Source of the DNA: an uncultured Clostridia bacterium
GTDB taxonomy: Bacteria > Bacillota_I > Bacilli_A > RF39 > UBA660
NCBI GenBank assembly: GCA_946619755.1
Contig: CAMOMI010000003.1
Coordinates: 1 to 52,738, forward strand
DNA length: 52,738 nt
Direction: 5' to 3'
The position numbers were made by a program, and so were the translations under genes. Below, piece after piece: positions 24,447-34,100 of this stretch (its first letter is position 1; each line of letters starts with the position of its first letter). The notes beneath the pieces were generated by a model. It was not told where the DNA came from. It saw nothing but the letters and a program-made list of their open reading frames with translations, and made no database searches.

Positions 24447-24944
24447 ATGAAAATTTTATTTTTAGACATTGATGGTGTATTAAATAGTGATGAGTATTTT
24501 AGAGAAAATCATGATGATGTGAAAAGATTATATAAGGATTCTTTATATAATAAGGATGATATTGATTTTTTACTAAAAAGGCAAATGTTGGATATTGATA
24601 TTAATAAATTATTGATGTTAAAAAATGCTCTTAATGGAACTGATGTTAAGGTTGTTATTATTTCTAGTTGGAAGAAACTTAAAATATTTCCTTATGTAGT
24701 AAGAGAATTAATAAAAAGAGGACTTCCTATTATTGATTTTACTATTGATAATGGTAGTGATAGAGGTGCAGGAATAAAAAAATATTTAATAGATTATCAA
24801 GTTGATGATTATGTTATTATAGATGATGATATTTTTGATGATTATGATCAAGAAATATTAAGTAAACTTATTAAAACAAGTTTTTATAATGGCGGATTAA
24901 AAAAAGAACATGTTAATGAATTAATTAAAAGATTAAAAAAATAA
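24447..24944 (+). CDS. HAD-like hydrolase domain protein
   Basis: A 165-residue protein with the HAD motif I at the extreme N-terminus (ILFLDIDGVLNSD, residues about 3-15). Motif II-like IISSWKK lies at about residue 71 and a motif III/IV-like acidic stretch YVIIDDDIFDD in the second half. This resembles the HAD domain seen in nucleic-acid repair proteins (the 'Swiss army knife' RNA-repair associated HAD). The ATG at 24447 follows AAAGGTGATG at good spacing and is preferred over the ATG at 24438. It stands alone, preceded by a palindrome, with a short gap to the secE promoter. Substrate unknown. Confidence 0.8.
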   Translation: MKILFLDIDGVLNSDEYFRENHDDVKRLYKDSLYNKDDIDFLLKRQMLDIDINKLLMLKNALNGTDVKVVIISSWKKLKIFPYVVRELIKRGLPIIDFTIDNGSDRGAGIKKYLIDYQVDDYVIIDDDIFDDYDQEILSKLIKTSFYNGGLKKEHVNELIKRLKK

Positions 24945-24962
24945 TAAAAGCACTTAATTTTG

Positions 24963-24991
24963 TTGACAATTTTATTAAAGTATGTTATATT
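24963..24991 (+). promoter_or_regulatory. Promoter of secE-nusG
   Basis: Consensus TTGACA at 24963-24968, 17 bases, and TATATT at 24986-24991. The leader contains a small CAC-GTG hairpin (about 25000-25010) before the RBS. Confidence 0.8.
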
Positions 24992-25039
24992 TTAGTCAGC
25001 ACGAAGGTGTTTTTATTTTGAATTAATGTGGAGGTTAAA

Positions 25040-25348
25040 ATGAAAAAGGAAGAAAAAAAAGAAACAAAAAAGGTTTCAACAGCATCTGTTGAAAAAAGCA
25101 AAAAAAAGAGTAGTAATGTTGTTTCAAAAAAAGAAACAAAAAAAGAAAAGAAAATTAAAGTAAATATTTTTAAGGCAATTGGTAAATATTTTAAAGGTGT
25201 TGCTAAGGAGACTAAGCGAATTAAATGGACTAATGGTAAAGAATTGGTTAAATATTCAGTTGCTTCAATTATGTTTGTTATGTTTTTTGGATTATACTTT
25301 TATGGAATTGATTGGATAGCTTTATTAGTAAGGAGTTTGGCAAAATAA
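25040..25348 (+). CDS. secE: Preprotein translocase subunit SecE
   Basis: SecE clamps the SecY channel. The 102-residue product has one C-terminal membrane span (about residues 76-97), preceded by the conserved amphipathic FKGVAKETKRIKWTNGKELVKYS. The N-terminal ~45 residues form a Lys-rich extension (many KKE and KSKK steps) absent from the roughly 60-residue Bacillus SecE. The ATG at 25040 has GGAGG at the right distance; the GTG at 25028 is part of that region. nusG starts at the stop codon (TAATG). Confidence 0.94.
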   Translation: MKKEEKKETKKVSTASVEKSKKKSSNVVSKKETKKEKKIKVNIFKAIGKYFKGVAKETKRIKWTNGKELVKYSVASIMFVMFFGLYFYGIDWIALLVRSLAK

Positions 25349-25887
25349 TGAAAAAAGAATGGTATGTAGTTAATACAGTTAGCGGATATGAATATAAAGT
25401 TAAAGAAAAATTAGATATGATGATTAAAAATTCATCTGATATTCAAGAAAGTATTTTTAGAGTAATAGTCCCTGAACAAACTATTGTGGAATACAAAGAT
25501 GGTGTTAAAAAGGAAAAAATTAAAAAAATGTTTCCTGGATATGTTTTGGTTGAAATGATTATGTCTGATGAAGTATGGTTTATTGTTCGTAATACTCAAG
25601 GTGTTACTGGATTTATTGGATCATCAGGTAAGGGTGCTAAACCTATTCCTCTATTACCAGAAGAAGTAGATAGAATTCTTAATAATATGGGAATGTCTAG
25701 ATTAGATCTTGCTAATGATTTAGCCGAAGGAAAACAAGTTAAAATTACAGATGGACCATTTAAAGGAATGGTTGGTAAAGTTAACAAATATGATCTTGAA
25801 AAGAAGAATGTTGAATTATTGCTAGACTTGTTTGGTCAAGAAACTTCAGTAGAAGTAGAACTTTCACAAATTGAAAATTTAAAATAA
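25348..25887 (+). CDS. nusG: Transcription termination/antitermination factor NusG
   Basis: NusG binds elongating RNA polymerase and links it to ribosomes, Rho and pausing signals. The 179-residue product has the NGN domain (EWYVVNTVSGYEYKVKEKL through MFPGYVLVEMIMSDEVWFIVRNTQGVTGFIG) and a C-terminal KOW motif (about residues 128-160, KITDGPFKGMVGKV). AAGGAG lies within the end of secE. A promoter for rplK follows, so the ribosomal genes are at least partly separate. Confidence 0.96.
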   Translation: MKKEWYVVNTVSGYEYKVKEKLDMMIKNSSDIQESIFRVIVPEQTIVEYKDGVKKEKIKKMFPGYVLVEMIMSDEVWFIVRNTQGVTGFIGSSGKGAKPIPLLPEEVDRILNNMGMSRLDLANDLAEGKQVKITDGPFKGMVGKVNKYDLEKKNVELLLDLFGQETSVEVELSQIENLK

Positions 25888-25894
25888 AAAAATA

Positions 25895-25923
25895 TTGCAT
25901 TTTATAAAAGTTTATGGTATATT
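25895..25923 (+). promoter_or_regulatory. Promoter of rplK-rplA
   Basis: TTGCAT at 25895-25900, 17 bases, and TATATT at 25918-25923. Confidence 0.8.
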
Positions 25924-25926
25924 ACT

Positions 25927-26001
25927 TTCGCGACTGTGTATTATTATATAGTTAAAGAAATTAGTGGGAGGCTGCGGACGGCTATTATGACCACTCGCGA
26001 A
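25927..26001 (+). ncRNA. Structured rplK leader with L1-binding-like motif
   Basis: A perfect seven-base stem (TTCGCGA at 25927-25933 and TCGCGAA at 25995-26001) encloses GTGGGAGGCT (25964-25973) facing GACCAC (25989-25994). The inner part resembles the L1-binding region of 23S rRNA (GGUGGGAGGCU opposite ACCAC). L1 autogenously represses the L11-L1 mRNA in E. coli, so this is a probable L1 operator. The assignment is by eye, from known rRNA mimicry. Confidence 0.65.
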
Positions 26002-26027
26002 ATACATTATATAGGAGGTGTAATTCG

Positions 26028-26447
26028 ATGGCAAAAGCAATTGCAAAGAAAATTAAATTGCAAATTCCTGCAGGAAAAGCTACACCAGCTCCACCAGTTG
26101 GAACAGTGTTAGGACCAGCAGGTATTAATTTACAAGAATTTTGTACAAAATTTAATGATGCTACTAGAGATAAGGGAGGGGACGTATTACCAGTTGAAAT
26201 TTCTATTTATGAAGATAGAACTTTCGATTTCGTATTAAAGACTCCACCAGCTGCATTCTTACTTAAGAAAGTTGCTAAAGTAAAATCTGGTGCATCTAAA
26301 GGGGAAACAGTTGCTACAATTACTAAGGATCAACTTAAGGAAGTAGCAGAAACTAAATTACCTGATTTAAACGCATATGACGTTGAACATGCTATGAAGA
26401 TAGTTGAAGGAACTGCTCGTAACATGGGAATTAAAGTAGAAGAATAA
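26028..26447 (+). CDS. rplK: 50S ribosomal protein L11
   Basis: L11 forms the GTPase-associated centre with 23S rRNA and is needed for the RelA stringent response. The 139-residue product is a full-length match: [24 protein letters not shown] near the start, then [21 protein letters not shown], and [13 protein letters not shown] at the end. Strong RBS ATAGGAGGTG. It is followed by rplA after a second structured leader. Confidence 0.97.
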   Translation: MAKAIAKKIKLQIPAGKATPAPPVGTVLGPAGINLQEFCTKFNDATRDKGGDVLPVEISIYEDRTFDFVLKTPPAAFLLKKVAKVKSGASKGETVATITKDQLKEVAETKLPDLNAYDVEHAMKIVEGTARNMGIKVEE

Positions 26448-26461
26448 TTAAATTAATACAT

Positions 26462-26507
26462 ATAGGTTAATGCCTATGTGGAAGGATTTAGTCCGCGAGA
26501 CCACATA
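26462..26507 (+). ncRNA. Structured rplA leader with L1-binding-like motif
   Basis: TATGTGG (26475-26481) pairs exactly with CCACATA (26501-26507), enclosing AAGGATTTAGTCC; this is a second version of the GTGG-AGG...GACCAC arrangement seen before rplK. An alternative upstream hairpin (ATAGG with CCTAT, 26462-26477) would compete for the same bases. The RBS AAGGAGG begins at the 3' foot of the stem. Confidence 0.55.
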
Positions 26508-26518
26508 AGGAGGAAATT

Positions 26519-27214
26519 ATGAAGAAGAGTAAAAGATATGCTTCAGTAGTAGAAAAAGTTGATAAGAAAAAAGCATATACAGTAGAAGAAGCTGTTAAGA
26601 TTGTTAAAGAAGCTTCAAGTGCAAAATTTGATGAAACTGTAGAAGTTGCTATGAATATGAACTTAGATACTAGAAAAGCAGATCAACAATTAAGAGGTGC
26701 TGTTGTTTTACCTAATGGTACTGGTAAGAGTCAAACTGTATTAGTGCTTGCTAAGGGTGATCAAGCTAAAGCAGCTAAAGAGGCTGGCGCTGATTTTGTT
26801 GGAGACGCTGATTTAATCGAAAAAATTGAAAAAGAAAATTGGTTCGAATATGATGTAATTATTGCTACTCCAGAAATGATGCCAATGCTTGGTAAAATAG
26901 GTAAAATTTTAGGACCTAAAGGACTTATGCCAAATCCAAAGACTGGAACAGTTACAATGGATGTTAAAAAGGCTGTAGAAGATACTAAGAAAGGTAAAGT
27001 TGAATACAGAACTGATAGTTTTGGTAATATACATGGTATTATTGGAAAAGCAAGTTTTGATGCTGCTAAGTTAGCTGAAAACTTAAATGCTTTTGTAGGT
27101 ACTATATTAAAACTTAAACCAGCTAGTGTTAAAGGAAATTATGTTAAAAACATTTCAATTTCATCTACAATGGGTCCTGGTGTTAAAATTGATTTAAATT
27201 CATTTGACAAATAA
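26519..27214 (+). CDS. rplA: 50S ribosomal protein L1
   Basis: L1 forms the mobile stalk at the ribosomal E site and is the usual repressor of its own operon. The 231-residue protein has the family sequence throughout: [62 protein letters not shown] (about 139-155) and [20 protein letters not shown]. Cotranscription with rplK is likely from the shared promoter. Confidence 0.97.
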   Translation: MKKSKRYASVVEKVDKKKAYTVEEAVKIVKEASSAKFDETVEVAMNMNLDTRKADQQLRGAVVLPNGTGKSQTVLVLAKGDQAKAAKEAGADFVGDADLIEKIEKENWFEYDVIIATPEMMPMLGKIGKILGPKGLMPNPKTGTVTMDVKKAVEDTKKGKVEYRTDSFGNIHGIIGKASFDAAKLAENLNAFVGTILKLKPASVKGNYVKNISISSTMGPGVKIDLNSFDK

Positions 27215-27251
27215 TAAATAATATTATATAATTTAAAACGAACGAGAAATT

Positions 27252-27356
27252 TATGCCAAAGACAGTAAGGACGGAAGTTTAAAAATCTTACCGAGGAATA
27301 AAAAAATAATTAGTGTTTTTTAGTCCTCAGTAATGGGGACTTTTATTTATGGCATA
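27252..27356 (+). ncRNA. Ribosomal protein L10 leader
   Basis: This leader matches the known L10-leader class by position and key elements. TATGCCAAAGACAGTAAGGAC lies at the 5' side, an inner hairpin GTCCTC...GGGGAC is at 27323-27340, and the closing stem pairs TATGCCA (27252-27258) with TGGCATA (27350-27356). L10, complexed with L7/L12, binds such leaders to repress rplJ-rplL. Confidence 0.88.
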
Positions 27357-27374
27357 GGAAAGGATGTGTAAATA

Positions 27375-27869
27375 GTGGCAAATGCAAAGATTATTGAACA
27401 AAAGGCAGCTGTAGTATCTGAAATTAAAGATAAATTTGAAAATGCTAAGTCTGTTGTATTGTTTGATTATCGTGGTCTTAGTGTGGCAGAAGTTACTGAA
27501 CTTAGAAAAAAGTTAAGAGAAAGTGGCGCTGACTATAAGGTATATAAAAATACTTTGACTAAGAGAGCACTTGATGAGTTAAATATTGATATGAATGAAT
27601 ATTTAGCTGGTCCTAGTGCAGTATCATTTGGTACAGATGAACTTTCAATTGTAAAGGTTTTAAATGATTTTGCTAAAGAACATGAAGCATTAGAACTTAA
27701 GGCTGGAATAGTTGAAGGAAAAGTTGCAAATTTAGAAGACTTGAAGAGATATGCCGCAATTCCATCAAGAGAGACATTGCTAACACAATTAGCTGCTGGT
27801 CTTATGGGAACAGTTCGCGACTTATCTATATGCTTAGATTTATATGCTAAGGAAAAAGAAGAAAATTAA
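27375..27869 (+). CDS. rplJ: 50S ribosomal protein L10
   Basis: L10 is the base of the L7/L12 stalk. The 164-residue product begins with a GTG codon preceded by AAAGGATGTG and shows VLFDYRGLSVAEVTELRKKLRESGADYKVYKNTL (about 28-61), then GPSAVSF and KAGIVEGKV. The C-terminal helix anchors L12. It is controlled by the L10 leader just upstream and is followed by rplL after 24 bases. Confidence 0.96.
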   Translation: MANAKIIEQKAAVVSEIKDKFENAKSVVLFDYRGLSVAEVTELRKKLRESGADYKVYKNTLTKRALDELNIDMNEYLAGPSAVSFGTDELSIVKVLNDFAKEHEALELKAGIVEGKVANLEDLKRYAAIPSRETLLTQLAAGLMGTVRDLSICLDLYAKEKEEN

Positions 27870-27893
27870 TAAAAAATAAAGGAGGAAATAAAA

Positions 27894-28262
27894 ATGGCTA
27901 AATTAAATAAAGAAGATTTTATTAGTGCTTTAAAAGAAATGTCAATTCTTGAAATTAAAGAATTAGTTGATGCAATGAAGGAGGAATTTGGTGTTGATCC
28001 ATCAGCTGTTGCTGTTGCTGCTGGTCCAGTAGCTGCTGCTGTTGAAGAAGGCCCATCTAAAGTTAACGTTGTATTAACTGCTGCTGGTCCTAACAAGATT
28101 GCTGTTATTAAAATCGTTAGAGATATTACAGGTTTAGGATTAAAAGAAGCTAAGGATATTGCTGACAATGGCGGAAACGTTAAAGAAGGCGTTGACAAGG
28201 CTGAAGCTGAACAACTTAAAGCACAATTTGAAGAAGCTGGCGCTACTGTAGAACTTAAGTAG
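27894..28262 (+). CDS. rplL: 50S ribosomal protein L7/L12
   Basis: L7/L12 is the multi-copy acidic stalk protein that recruits translation factors. The 122-residue product has the N-terminal dimer/L10-binding part ([20 protein letters not shown]), an Ala/Val-rich hinge (about residues 38-52) and the conserved C-terminal domain ([27 protein letters not shown]). RBS AAAGGAGG. It ends at a terminator, so rpoB is not read from this promoter, unlike in many bacteria. Confidence 0.97.
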   Translation: MAKLNKEDFISALKEMSILEIKELVDAMKEEFGVDPSAVAVAAGPVAAAVEEGPSKVNVVLTAAGPNKIAVIKIVRDITGLGLKEAKDIADNGGNVKEGVDKAEAEQLKAQFEEAGATVELK

Positions 28263-28280
28263 TCTAGAATTTAGAATTTT

Positions 28281-28307
28281 AAAGAGGTCTTAGGACTTCT
28301 TTTTTTA
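28281..28307 (+). terminator. Terminator after rplL
   Basis: Arms AGAGGTC and GACTTCT (one G-T pair) around TTAG, followed by seven T bases. Confidence 0.85.
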
Positions 28308-28310
28308 TGC

Positions 28311-28340
28311 AAAAAAATGAAACTAACTACTTAGTTTCAT
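28311..28340 (-). terminator. Terminator of gpmA
   Basis: On the minus strand, ATGAAACTA and TAGTTTCAT arms (the stem includes the TAG stop) are followed by seven T bases. Confidence 0.8.
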
Positions 28341-29025
28341 CGATATAATAGTGTTTTATTGGTTTTAAATTATCGTCTAATTCATAGCATATTGGTCTAC
28401 CAGTATCTATTTCTAATTTTATTACTTCATCATTGGATAAATTATCTAGATATTTAATTAATCCTCTTAGACTATTTCCATGAGCTACGATTATAACATT
28501 TTTGCCATCTTGTATGGCTGGTGCAATGTCACTTTGCCAATATTCAGTGACCCTTTTAATTGTGTCAATTAAGTTTTCGGTTAATGGCAATTCTTCTTTT
28601 GTTAAATCTTTATATTTTGGATCATGTCCTGGATATCTATCATCGTCAACTGTTAATTCTGGTGGTCTAACGTCGGCACTTCTTCGCCATAATTTTACTT
28701 GTTCTTCACCATATTTTTCTTTTGTTTCGTCTTTGTTTAAACCTTGTAGGGCACCATAGTGTCTTTCATTTAGTTTATAACTGTAATTAATTGGAATATT
28801 TCTTTCATTAAGTTCATCTAAAATATAATATAGGGTGTCATTTGCTCTTTTTAAAACACTTGTAAATGCTTGATTGAATTGATAATTATTCTCTTTTAAT
28901 AGTTTACCAGCATTTTTTGCTTCTTGTATTCCTTTATCTGATAATCCAACATCAGTCCATCCTGTAAATTTGTTTTCTAAATTCCATAAACTTTGACCAT
29001 GTCTAACAATTACTAATTTTTTCAT
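28327..29025 (-). CDS. gpmA: 2,3-bisphosphoglycerate-dependent phosphoglycerate mutase
   Basis: GpmA interconverts 3- and 2-phosphoglycerate in glycolysis through a phosphohistidine. The 232-residue protein has the catalytic [20 protein letters not shown] (about residues 3-22), the second core [14 protein letters not shown] (about 83-96), RRSADVRPP and the late [14 protein letters not shown]. An upstream in-frame ATG at 29043 overlaps its RBS (AAAGAAGATGAT), so 29025 was chosen. It stands alone on the minus strand between rplL and the thyA cluster. Confidence 0.96.
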   Translation of the reverse strand: MKKLVIVRHGQSLWNLENKFTGWTDVGLSDKGIQEAKNAGKLLKENNYQFNQAFTSVLKRANDTLYYILDELNERNIPINYSYKLNERHYGALQGLNKDETKEKYGEEQVKLWRRSADVRPPELTVDDDRYPGHDPKYKDLTKEELPLTENLIDTIKRVTEYWQSDIAPAIQDGKNVIIVAHGNSLRGLIKYLDNLSNDEVIKLEIDTGRPICYELDDNLKPIKHYYIDETK

Positions 29026-29158
29026 ATTATCATCTTCTTTCATTATTATTATACATTAAAATAATATTTGATTCTAGTATGTTATTAAAATTTAATAAAT
29101 TATTATTGTTTGTAGTCTTAGAGAAAAATATATGATATAATTAAATATAGGAGGGTTT

Positions 29159-29629
29159 ATGGATATTAAATCATTTAAAAAAATATTATATATGGCTTGG
29201 ACTATCGATACATGTATACCATTGTTAAGAGATAAATTTAATAAAGATAATAAAAGTCTAGGACAATCTGATGTAACTGCTTTAGTTGTTAATGATTGTT
29301 ATGGTGGCAAAATAATGTGTTGTATGACTTCAATAGGAAGCTATTATTATAATTTAATTGATGATAAAATTGTTGATTTGACAGACGAACAATTTTTAGG
29401 AGAAATACCTTTATATAATGAAGGACGTGAAAGAACAAGAGAATTTCTTTTAAATGATGATGATACCAGATTAAGATATATTATGTTACTTAAAAATGTT
29501 AAATCCATTTTAGAGAATTTATTAATATATAATTCAATAAAACCGGAAGAATTTATTAATGATTGTACTATGAGAAAAAAACAAATTGAAAGAATGATGA
29601 GGTATAACGAATATGAGCAAATGGGATAA
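29159..29629 (+). CDS. YunG-like protein
   Basis: A 156-residue protein resembling the YunG family, whose function is unknown. The visible features are the family-type pattern: an aromatic/Cys start (YMAWTIDTCIPL), a central QSDVTALVVNDCYGGKI (about 38-54) and YYYNLIDDKIVDLTDEQF (about 63-80). The C-terminal helix (about 100-150) is charged. RBS TAGGAGGG. The thyA start lies 17 bases inside its 3' end, so they are coupled. The match to YunG is from memory of the motif, so the family is likely but not certain. Confidence 0.65.
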   Translation: MDIKSFKKILYMAWTIDTCIPLLRDKFNKDNKSLGQSDVTALVVNDCYGGKIMCCMTSIGSYYYNLIDDKIVDLTDEQFLGEIPLYNEGRERTREFLLNDDDTRLRYIMLLKNVKSILENLLIYNSIKPEEFINDCTMRKKQIERMMRYNEYEQMG

Positions 29630-30515
29630 AGAATACATAAAATTATGTAAAAAAATTTTAAAAGATGGTAAAAGGGTACCAAATAGGACAGGCACTGACA
29701 CTATTAAAATTCCTGCTTATACGCTTGAATTTGATTTATCTAAAGAATTTCCCGCTTTAACTACAAAGCAATTGTTTTTTAGACAGGCTATTGTTGAAAT
29801 GCTATGGATATATCAAGTGCAATCTAACGATGTTAGATGGTTACAGGATAGAAATGTTCATATTTGGGATGAATGGGAAATACAAGAGGATGGTAAATGG
29901 TATGCAACTCAGATGTTGCCTGATGAAAATGGTAAATTAGTAAAAAAAGAAGTTGTAAAAGATTTTGGAAAAGAATGGGCACATACAATTGGAACTGCAT
30001 ATGGATGGATAAATAATAAATTTCAAAATACACAAAGGCTTATTGATACGATTAAGAATAATCCAACTGATAGAAGAATGCTTATGACGATGTGGCAAGA
30101 TGATTATATTAAAACAGCAGTACTTCCATCATGTGTTTGGAGTAGTGAATGGGATGTAACTGATGGTAAACTTAATTGTTGGGTTCATCAAAGAAGTTGC
30201 GATGTGCCACTAGGATTACCATTTAATGTTACACAATATGCTACTTTACTTTGTTTAATAGCACATTGTACTGGTTTAAAGCCTGGTAAAATGTATTGGT
30301 CTATAAAGGATGCTCATATATATGTAAATCAAGTTGATGGCATTAAGGAACAAATAGAAAGATATGATACACTACCTGATTTGCCTGCTCCAAAATTATG
30401 GATTAATCCAGAGGTAACTGATTTCTTTAAAATAGATAATTCTAAAGATATTAAAGATATAAAAGTAGTTGGATATCAACATCATGGTAAAATTAGTTTT
30501 CCAATTGCACAGTAG
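29613..30515 (+). CDS. thyA: Thymidylate synthase ThyA
   Basis: ThyA methylates dUMP to dTMP using methylene-tetrahydrofolate, producing dihydrofolate for the folA product just downstream. The 300-residue protein has the N-terminal GKRVPNRTGTDTI, the arginine pair region TDRRMLM, the catalytic-cysteine loop LPSCVW, QRSCDVPLGLPFNVTQYA and DAHIYVNQ. The Cys loop lacks the His found after Cys in the common PPCH sequence, marking a divergent clade; other substrate-binding motifs are intact. There is an 11-base gap to folA. Confidence 0.93.
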   Translation: MSKWDKEYIKLCKKILKDGKRVPNRTGTDTIKIPAYTLEFDLSKEFPALTTKQLFFRQAIVEMLWIYQVQSNDVRWLQDRNVHIWDEWEIQEDGKWYATQMLPDENGKLVKKEVVKDFGKEWAHTIGTAYGWINNKFQNTQRLIDTIKNNPTDRRMLMTMWQDDYIKTAVLPSCVWSSEWDVTDGKLNCWVHQRSCDVPLGLPFNVTQYATLLCLIAHCTGLKPGKMYWSIKDAHIYVNQVDGIKEQIERYDTLPDLPAPKLWINPEVTDFFKIDNSKDIKDIKVVGYQHHGKISFPIAQ

Positions 30516-30526
30516 GATGTGATAAT

Positions 30527-31003
30527 ATGATTAGTATGATTTCTTCTGTTGGAAAAAATAGAGAATTAGGAAAGAATAATACGCTTATATGGCATTTTAA
30601 AGATGATATGAAGTTCTTTAAAGAGACAACAATGGGCCATATTGTAGTGATGGGATATAATACCTATAAGTCTTTACCAGGTAATTTACCTGGTAGACAT
30701 ATTATAGTTGTGTCATATGATCCTATCGAAAATGTTGAATGTGTAAATGGCATTGAACCTATTATTGAAAAATATAAAGATAGTGATGAAGAGATATTTA
30801 TTTGTGGAGGAGCATCAATTTATAAACAATTTCTTCCTTATGCCAGTAAATTATATTTAACAGAAATATCTGCTACTGATGACGAAGCGGATACATTTTT
30901 TCCAAATTTTAACAAAAAAGAATGGAAGAGAACTTTAATTAAAAATAATAATCAAAATAATATAGATTTCGATATATTTTTGTATGAAAGAAAAAGGGTA
31001 TAG
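30527..31003 (+). CDS. folA: Dihydrofolate reductase
   Basis: DHFR regenerates tetrahydrofolate from the dihydrofolate produced by ThyA. The 158-residue enzyme begins MISMISSVGKNRELGKNNTLIWHFKDDMKFFK, with the catalytic Asp in the KDD region. It then has VVMGYNTYKSLPGNLPGR (NADPH-binding) and FICGGASIYKQFLPYA (about residues 96-111). It is paired with thyA as in many bacteria and ends at a terminator before the rpoB promoter. Confidence 0.95.
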   Translation: MISMISSVGKNRELGKNNTLIWHFKDDMKFFKETTMGHIVVMGYNTYKSLPGNLPGRHIIVVSYDPIENVECVNGIEPIIEKYKDSDEEIFICGGASIYKQFLPYASKLYLTEISATDDEADTFFPNFNKKEWKRTLIKNNNQNNIDFDIFLYERKRV

Positions 31004-31028
31004 TAAAAACTATATCTTTTAATTTTTT
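30992..31028 (+). terminator. Terminator after folA
   Basis: Arms AAAGGGTATAGT and ACTATATCTTT (G-T pair tolerated) around AAAA, followed by a T-rich tail. Confidence 0.75.
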
Positions 31029-31088
31029 CTAAATTTATAGATATGTTTTGAAAAAGTGTTAAAAAAATGACAAAAAGTAAATATTTCG

Positions 31089-31117
31089 TTGACTTTTTAC
31101 TTTTATGGTGCTAGTAT
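31089..31117 (+). promoter_or_regulatory. Promoter of rpoB-rpoC
   Basis: TTGACT at 31089-31094, 17 bases, and TAGTAT at 31112-31117. A short 5' hairpin follows in the leader (CACGTC/GGCGTG, about 31131-31149), about 40 bases before the rpoB start. Confidence 0.7.
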
Positions 31118-31190
31118 TATATATTGGTAACACGTCTTTTTAGGCGTGGGAAAACTTTAAAAAAATATATGGTATTGGGGTGAAAAATTA

Positions 31191-34100
31191 ATGGCTTATA
31201 AGTTAAAGCAAAGTGGCGATTATAGAAAAAGAAGAAACTTTTCTATGATTAAAAATTCGTTGGAATTAGACGATTTATTGGCAATTCAAAAGGAATCATA
31301 TCAATGGTTCGCAACAGAAGGGGTTGGGGAAGTACTTAAAGATTTTTCTCCTGTAGAAAGTTTTAATGGTAGTTTATCTTTAGAATTTAATGATTATGTT
31401 TTTGATACTCCAAGATATTCAATTAAGGAATGTAAAGATAGACAAATCACTTATGCTGCACCTTTAAAAGTGCAAACTAGATTGTTTAACAATGAGACAG
31501 GTGAAGTTAAGGAACAAGAAATATTCTTAGGAGATATGCCTTTGATGACTGATTATGGTACTTTCATCATTAATGGAGCTGAAAGGGTTGTTGTATCACA
31601 ATTGGTTAGATCTCCAAGTGTATATTTTTCCCGTGAGGTAGATAAAAATGGAAAACCAGTGTTTGCATCTAAAGTAATTCCTACAAGAGGAACATGGTTA
31701 GAATATGAAACAGATGCCAAAGATGTATTGTATGTAAGAATAGATAGGACTAGAAAAGTTCCACTTACAACATTGCTAAGAGCATTTGGATTATCAAGCG
31801 ATAAAGATATATTAGATTTATTTGATAATAATGAATATTTAAAAAATACATTAGAAAGAGATTCAACAAAGAATACTGATGAAGCCTTAATTGAAATATA
31901 TGAAAAATTAAGACCTGGTGAACCTACAACGTTAGATAGTTCTAAAAACCAATTAATTACAAGATTTTTTGATAATTTTAGATATGATTTAGCTAAAGTT
32001 GGTAGATATAAGTTTAATCAGAGATTAAATATAACTGATAGATTAGTTGGTAAGGTTTTAGCACAAGATGTTGTAATTGATGGTGAAGTTAAATTTACTG
32101 ATGGAACTTTACTTACTAAAGATGTTGTTTTAGAATTAGAAAAATATCTTAAAAATGGATATGGAATGGTTGAAGCAAAAATTAATACTGATTTAAATGA
32201 TAAAAATATGATTCAAGTATTATATGTATATTCCCCACTTAATCCAAAGAAAAAAGTTAAAGTTATAGGTAATGATCAGTCAATAGATGTCAAGACTTTG
32301 ACAATATCTGATTTCTATGCATCTGTCTCTTATTATCTAAATTTGATGGATGGTATTGGACATGATGATGAAATAGATCATTTAGGAAACAGAAGAATAA
32401 GACAAGTTGGTGAACTTTTACAAAATCAATTCAAGATTGGTTTTAGTAGAATGGAAAGAGTTATTCGTGAGAGAATGACTACACAAGATATGGAAACAGT
32501 TACTCCAAAAACATTAATAAATATTAGACCTGTAACTGCTGTTATTAAGGAATTCTTTGGTAGTAGCCAATTATCTCAATTTATGGATCAAGTTAATCCG
32601 ATTGCTGAACTTACACATAAACGAAGATTATCAGCTTTAGGACCTGGTGGATTATCTAGAGATAGAGCTGGTGTTGAAGTTCGTGACGTTAATGCTAGCC
32701 ACTATGGTAGAATATGTCCAATTGAATCTCCAGAAGGACAAAATATTGGACTTATTACTTCACTTGCTAGTTATGCTAAAATTAATGAATATGGATTTAT
32801 TATGACTCCATATCGTAAAGTTGAAAATAAGAAATTACTAGATCAAGTTGATTATTTAACAGCTTCTGAAGAGCAAGATTTCTATATTTCTCAAGCAACA
32901 GTTAATGTTGATGAAAATGATATGATAACTGATGCTCAAGTAGCTGGTAGATATAATGGTGAAAATGTAATTATACCTGCTCAACAAGTTGATTATATTG
33001 ACGTAAGTCCACAACAGGTTGTATCTATTACTACAAGTTTAATTCCATTCTTGGAACATGATGATGCAACACGTGCTTTGATGGGTGCTAACATGCAGCG
33101 TCAGGCGTTACCATTATTAACAACTGAGGCTCCTTATGTTGGAACTGGTGTTGAATATGTAGCTGCTCGTGATAGTGGTGCAGTAGTTAGAGCTAAAGCA
33201 GATGGTATTGTAGATTATGTTGATGCTAAAAAAATTGTTATTAAAAATGCTAAAGCTGAAGATATTTATACATTGACAACATTTGAAAGAGCTAACCAAG
33301 GTGAATGCACAAATCAACTTCCTATCGTAAGAGCAGGAGATAAAGTTAAAAAAGGTCAAATTATCGCAGATGGACCAAGTACTAATATGGGAGAACTTGC
33401 TTTAGGTAAGAATGTAGTTGTTGCTTTCATGACATTTAATGGATATAACTTTGAAGATGCTGTCATTATGAATGAGAGATTAGTAAAAGATGATGTTTAT
33501 ACATCCTTACATATCGAGGACTATGAAATTCAATGTCGTGATACAAAATTAGGGCCTGAAGAAATAACAAGAGATATTCCTAATGTTAGTGAGGATGCTA
33601 GAAAGAACCTTGATGAAAACGGAATTATTAGAATTGGTACTGAAGTTAAGGAAGGCGATATTCTTGTTGGTAAAGTAACACCAAAAGGAATGGCTGATCT
33701 TACAAGTGAAGAAAAATTATTACATGCTATATTTGGCGAAAAAACAAGAGAAGTTAGAAACTCTTCACTTACTGTTCCTCATGGAGGAGATGGTATCGTT
33801 CACGATGTAAAAATTTATACAAAAGCTGATAATGATGAAATGCCTAGTGGTGTGTCAAAAGTTATTAGAGTATATATTATTCAAAAACGTAAAATTCAAG
33901 TCGGCGACAAGATGTCTGGTCGTCATGGTAATAAGGGTGTTATTTCCTTAATCTTACCACAAGAAGACATGCCATATTTACCAGATGGTACACCAGTTGA
34001 TATTATGTTAAATCCACAAGGTGTTCCTTCTCGTATGAATATAGGACAGATTCTTGAACTTCATATGGGTATGGCTTGTAAGAAGTTAGGCGTTCATATT

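Noticed and set aside
27866..28198. Minus-strand frame of 110 codons antisense to rplL
   Set aside because: It is a shadow of the Ala/Val-rich rplL coding pattern and has no RBS; rplL is certain.
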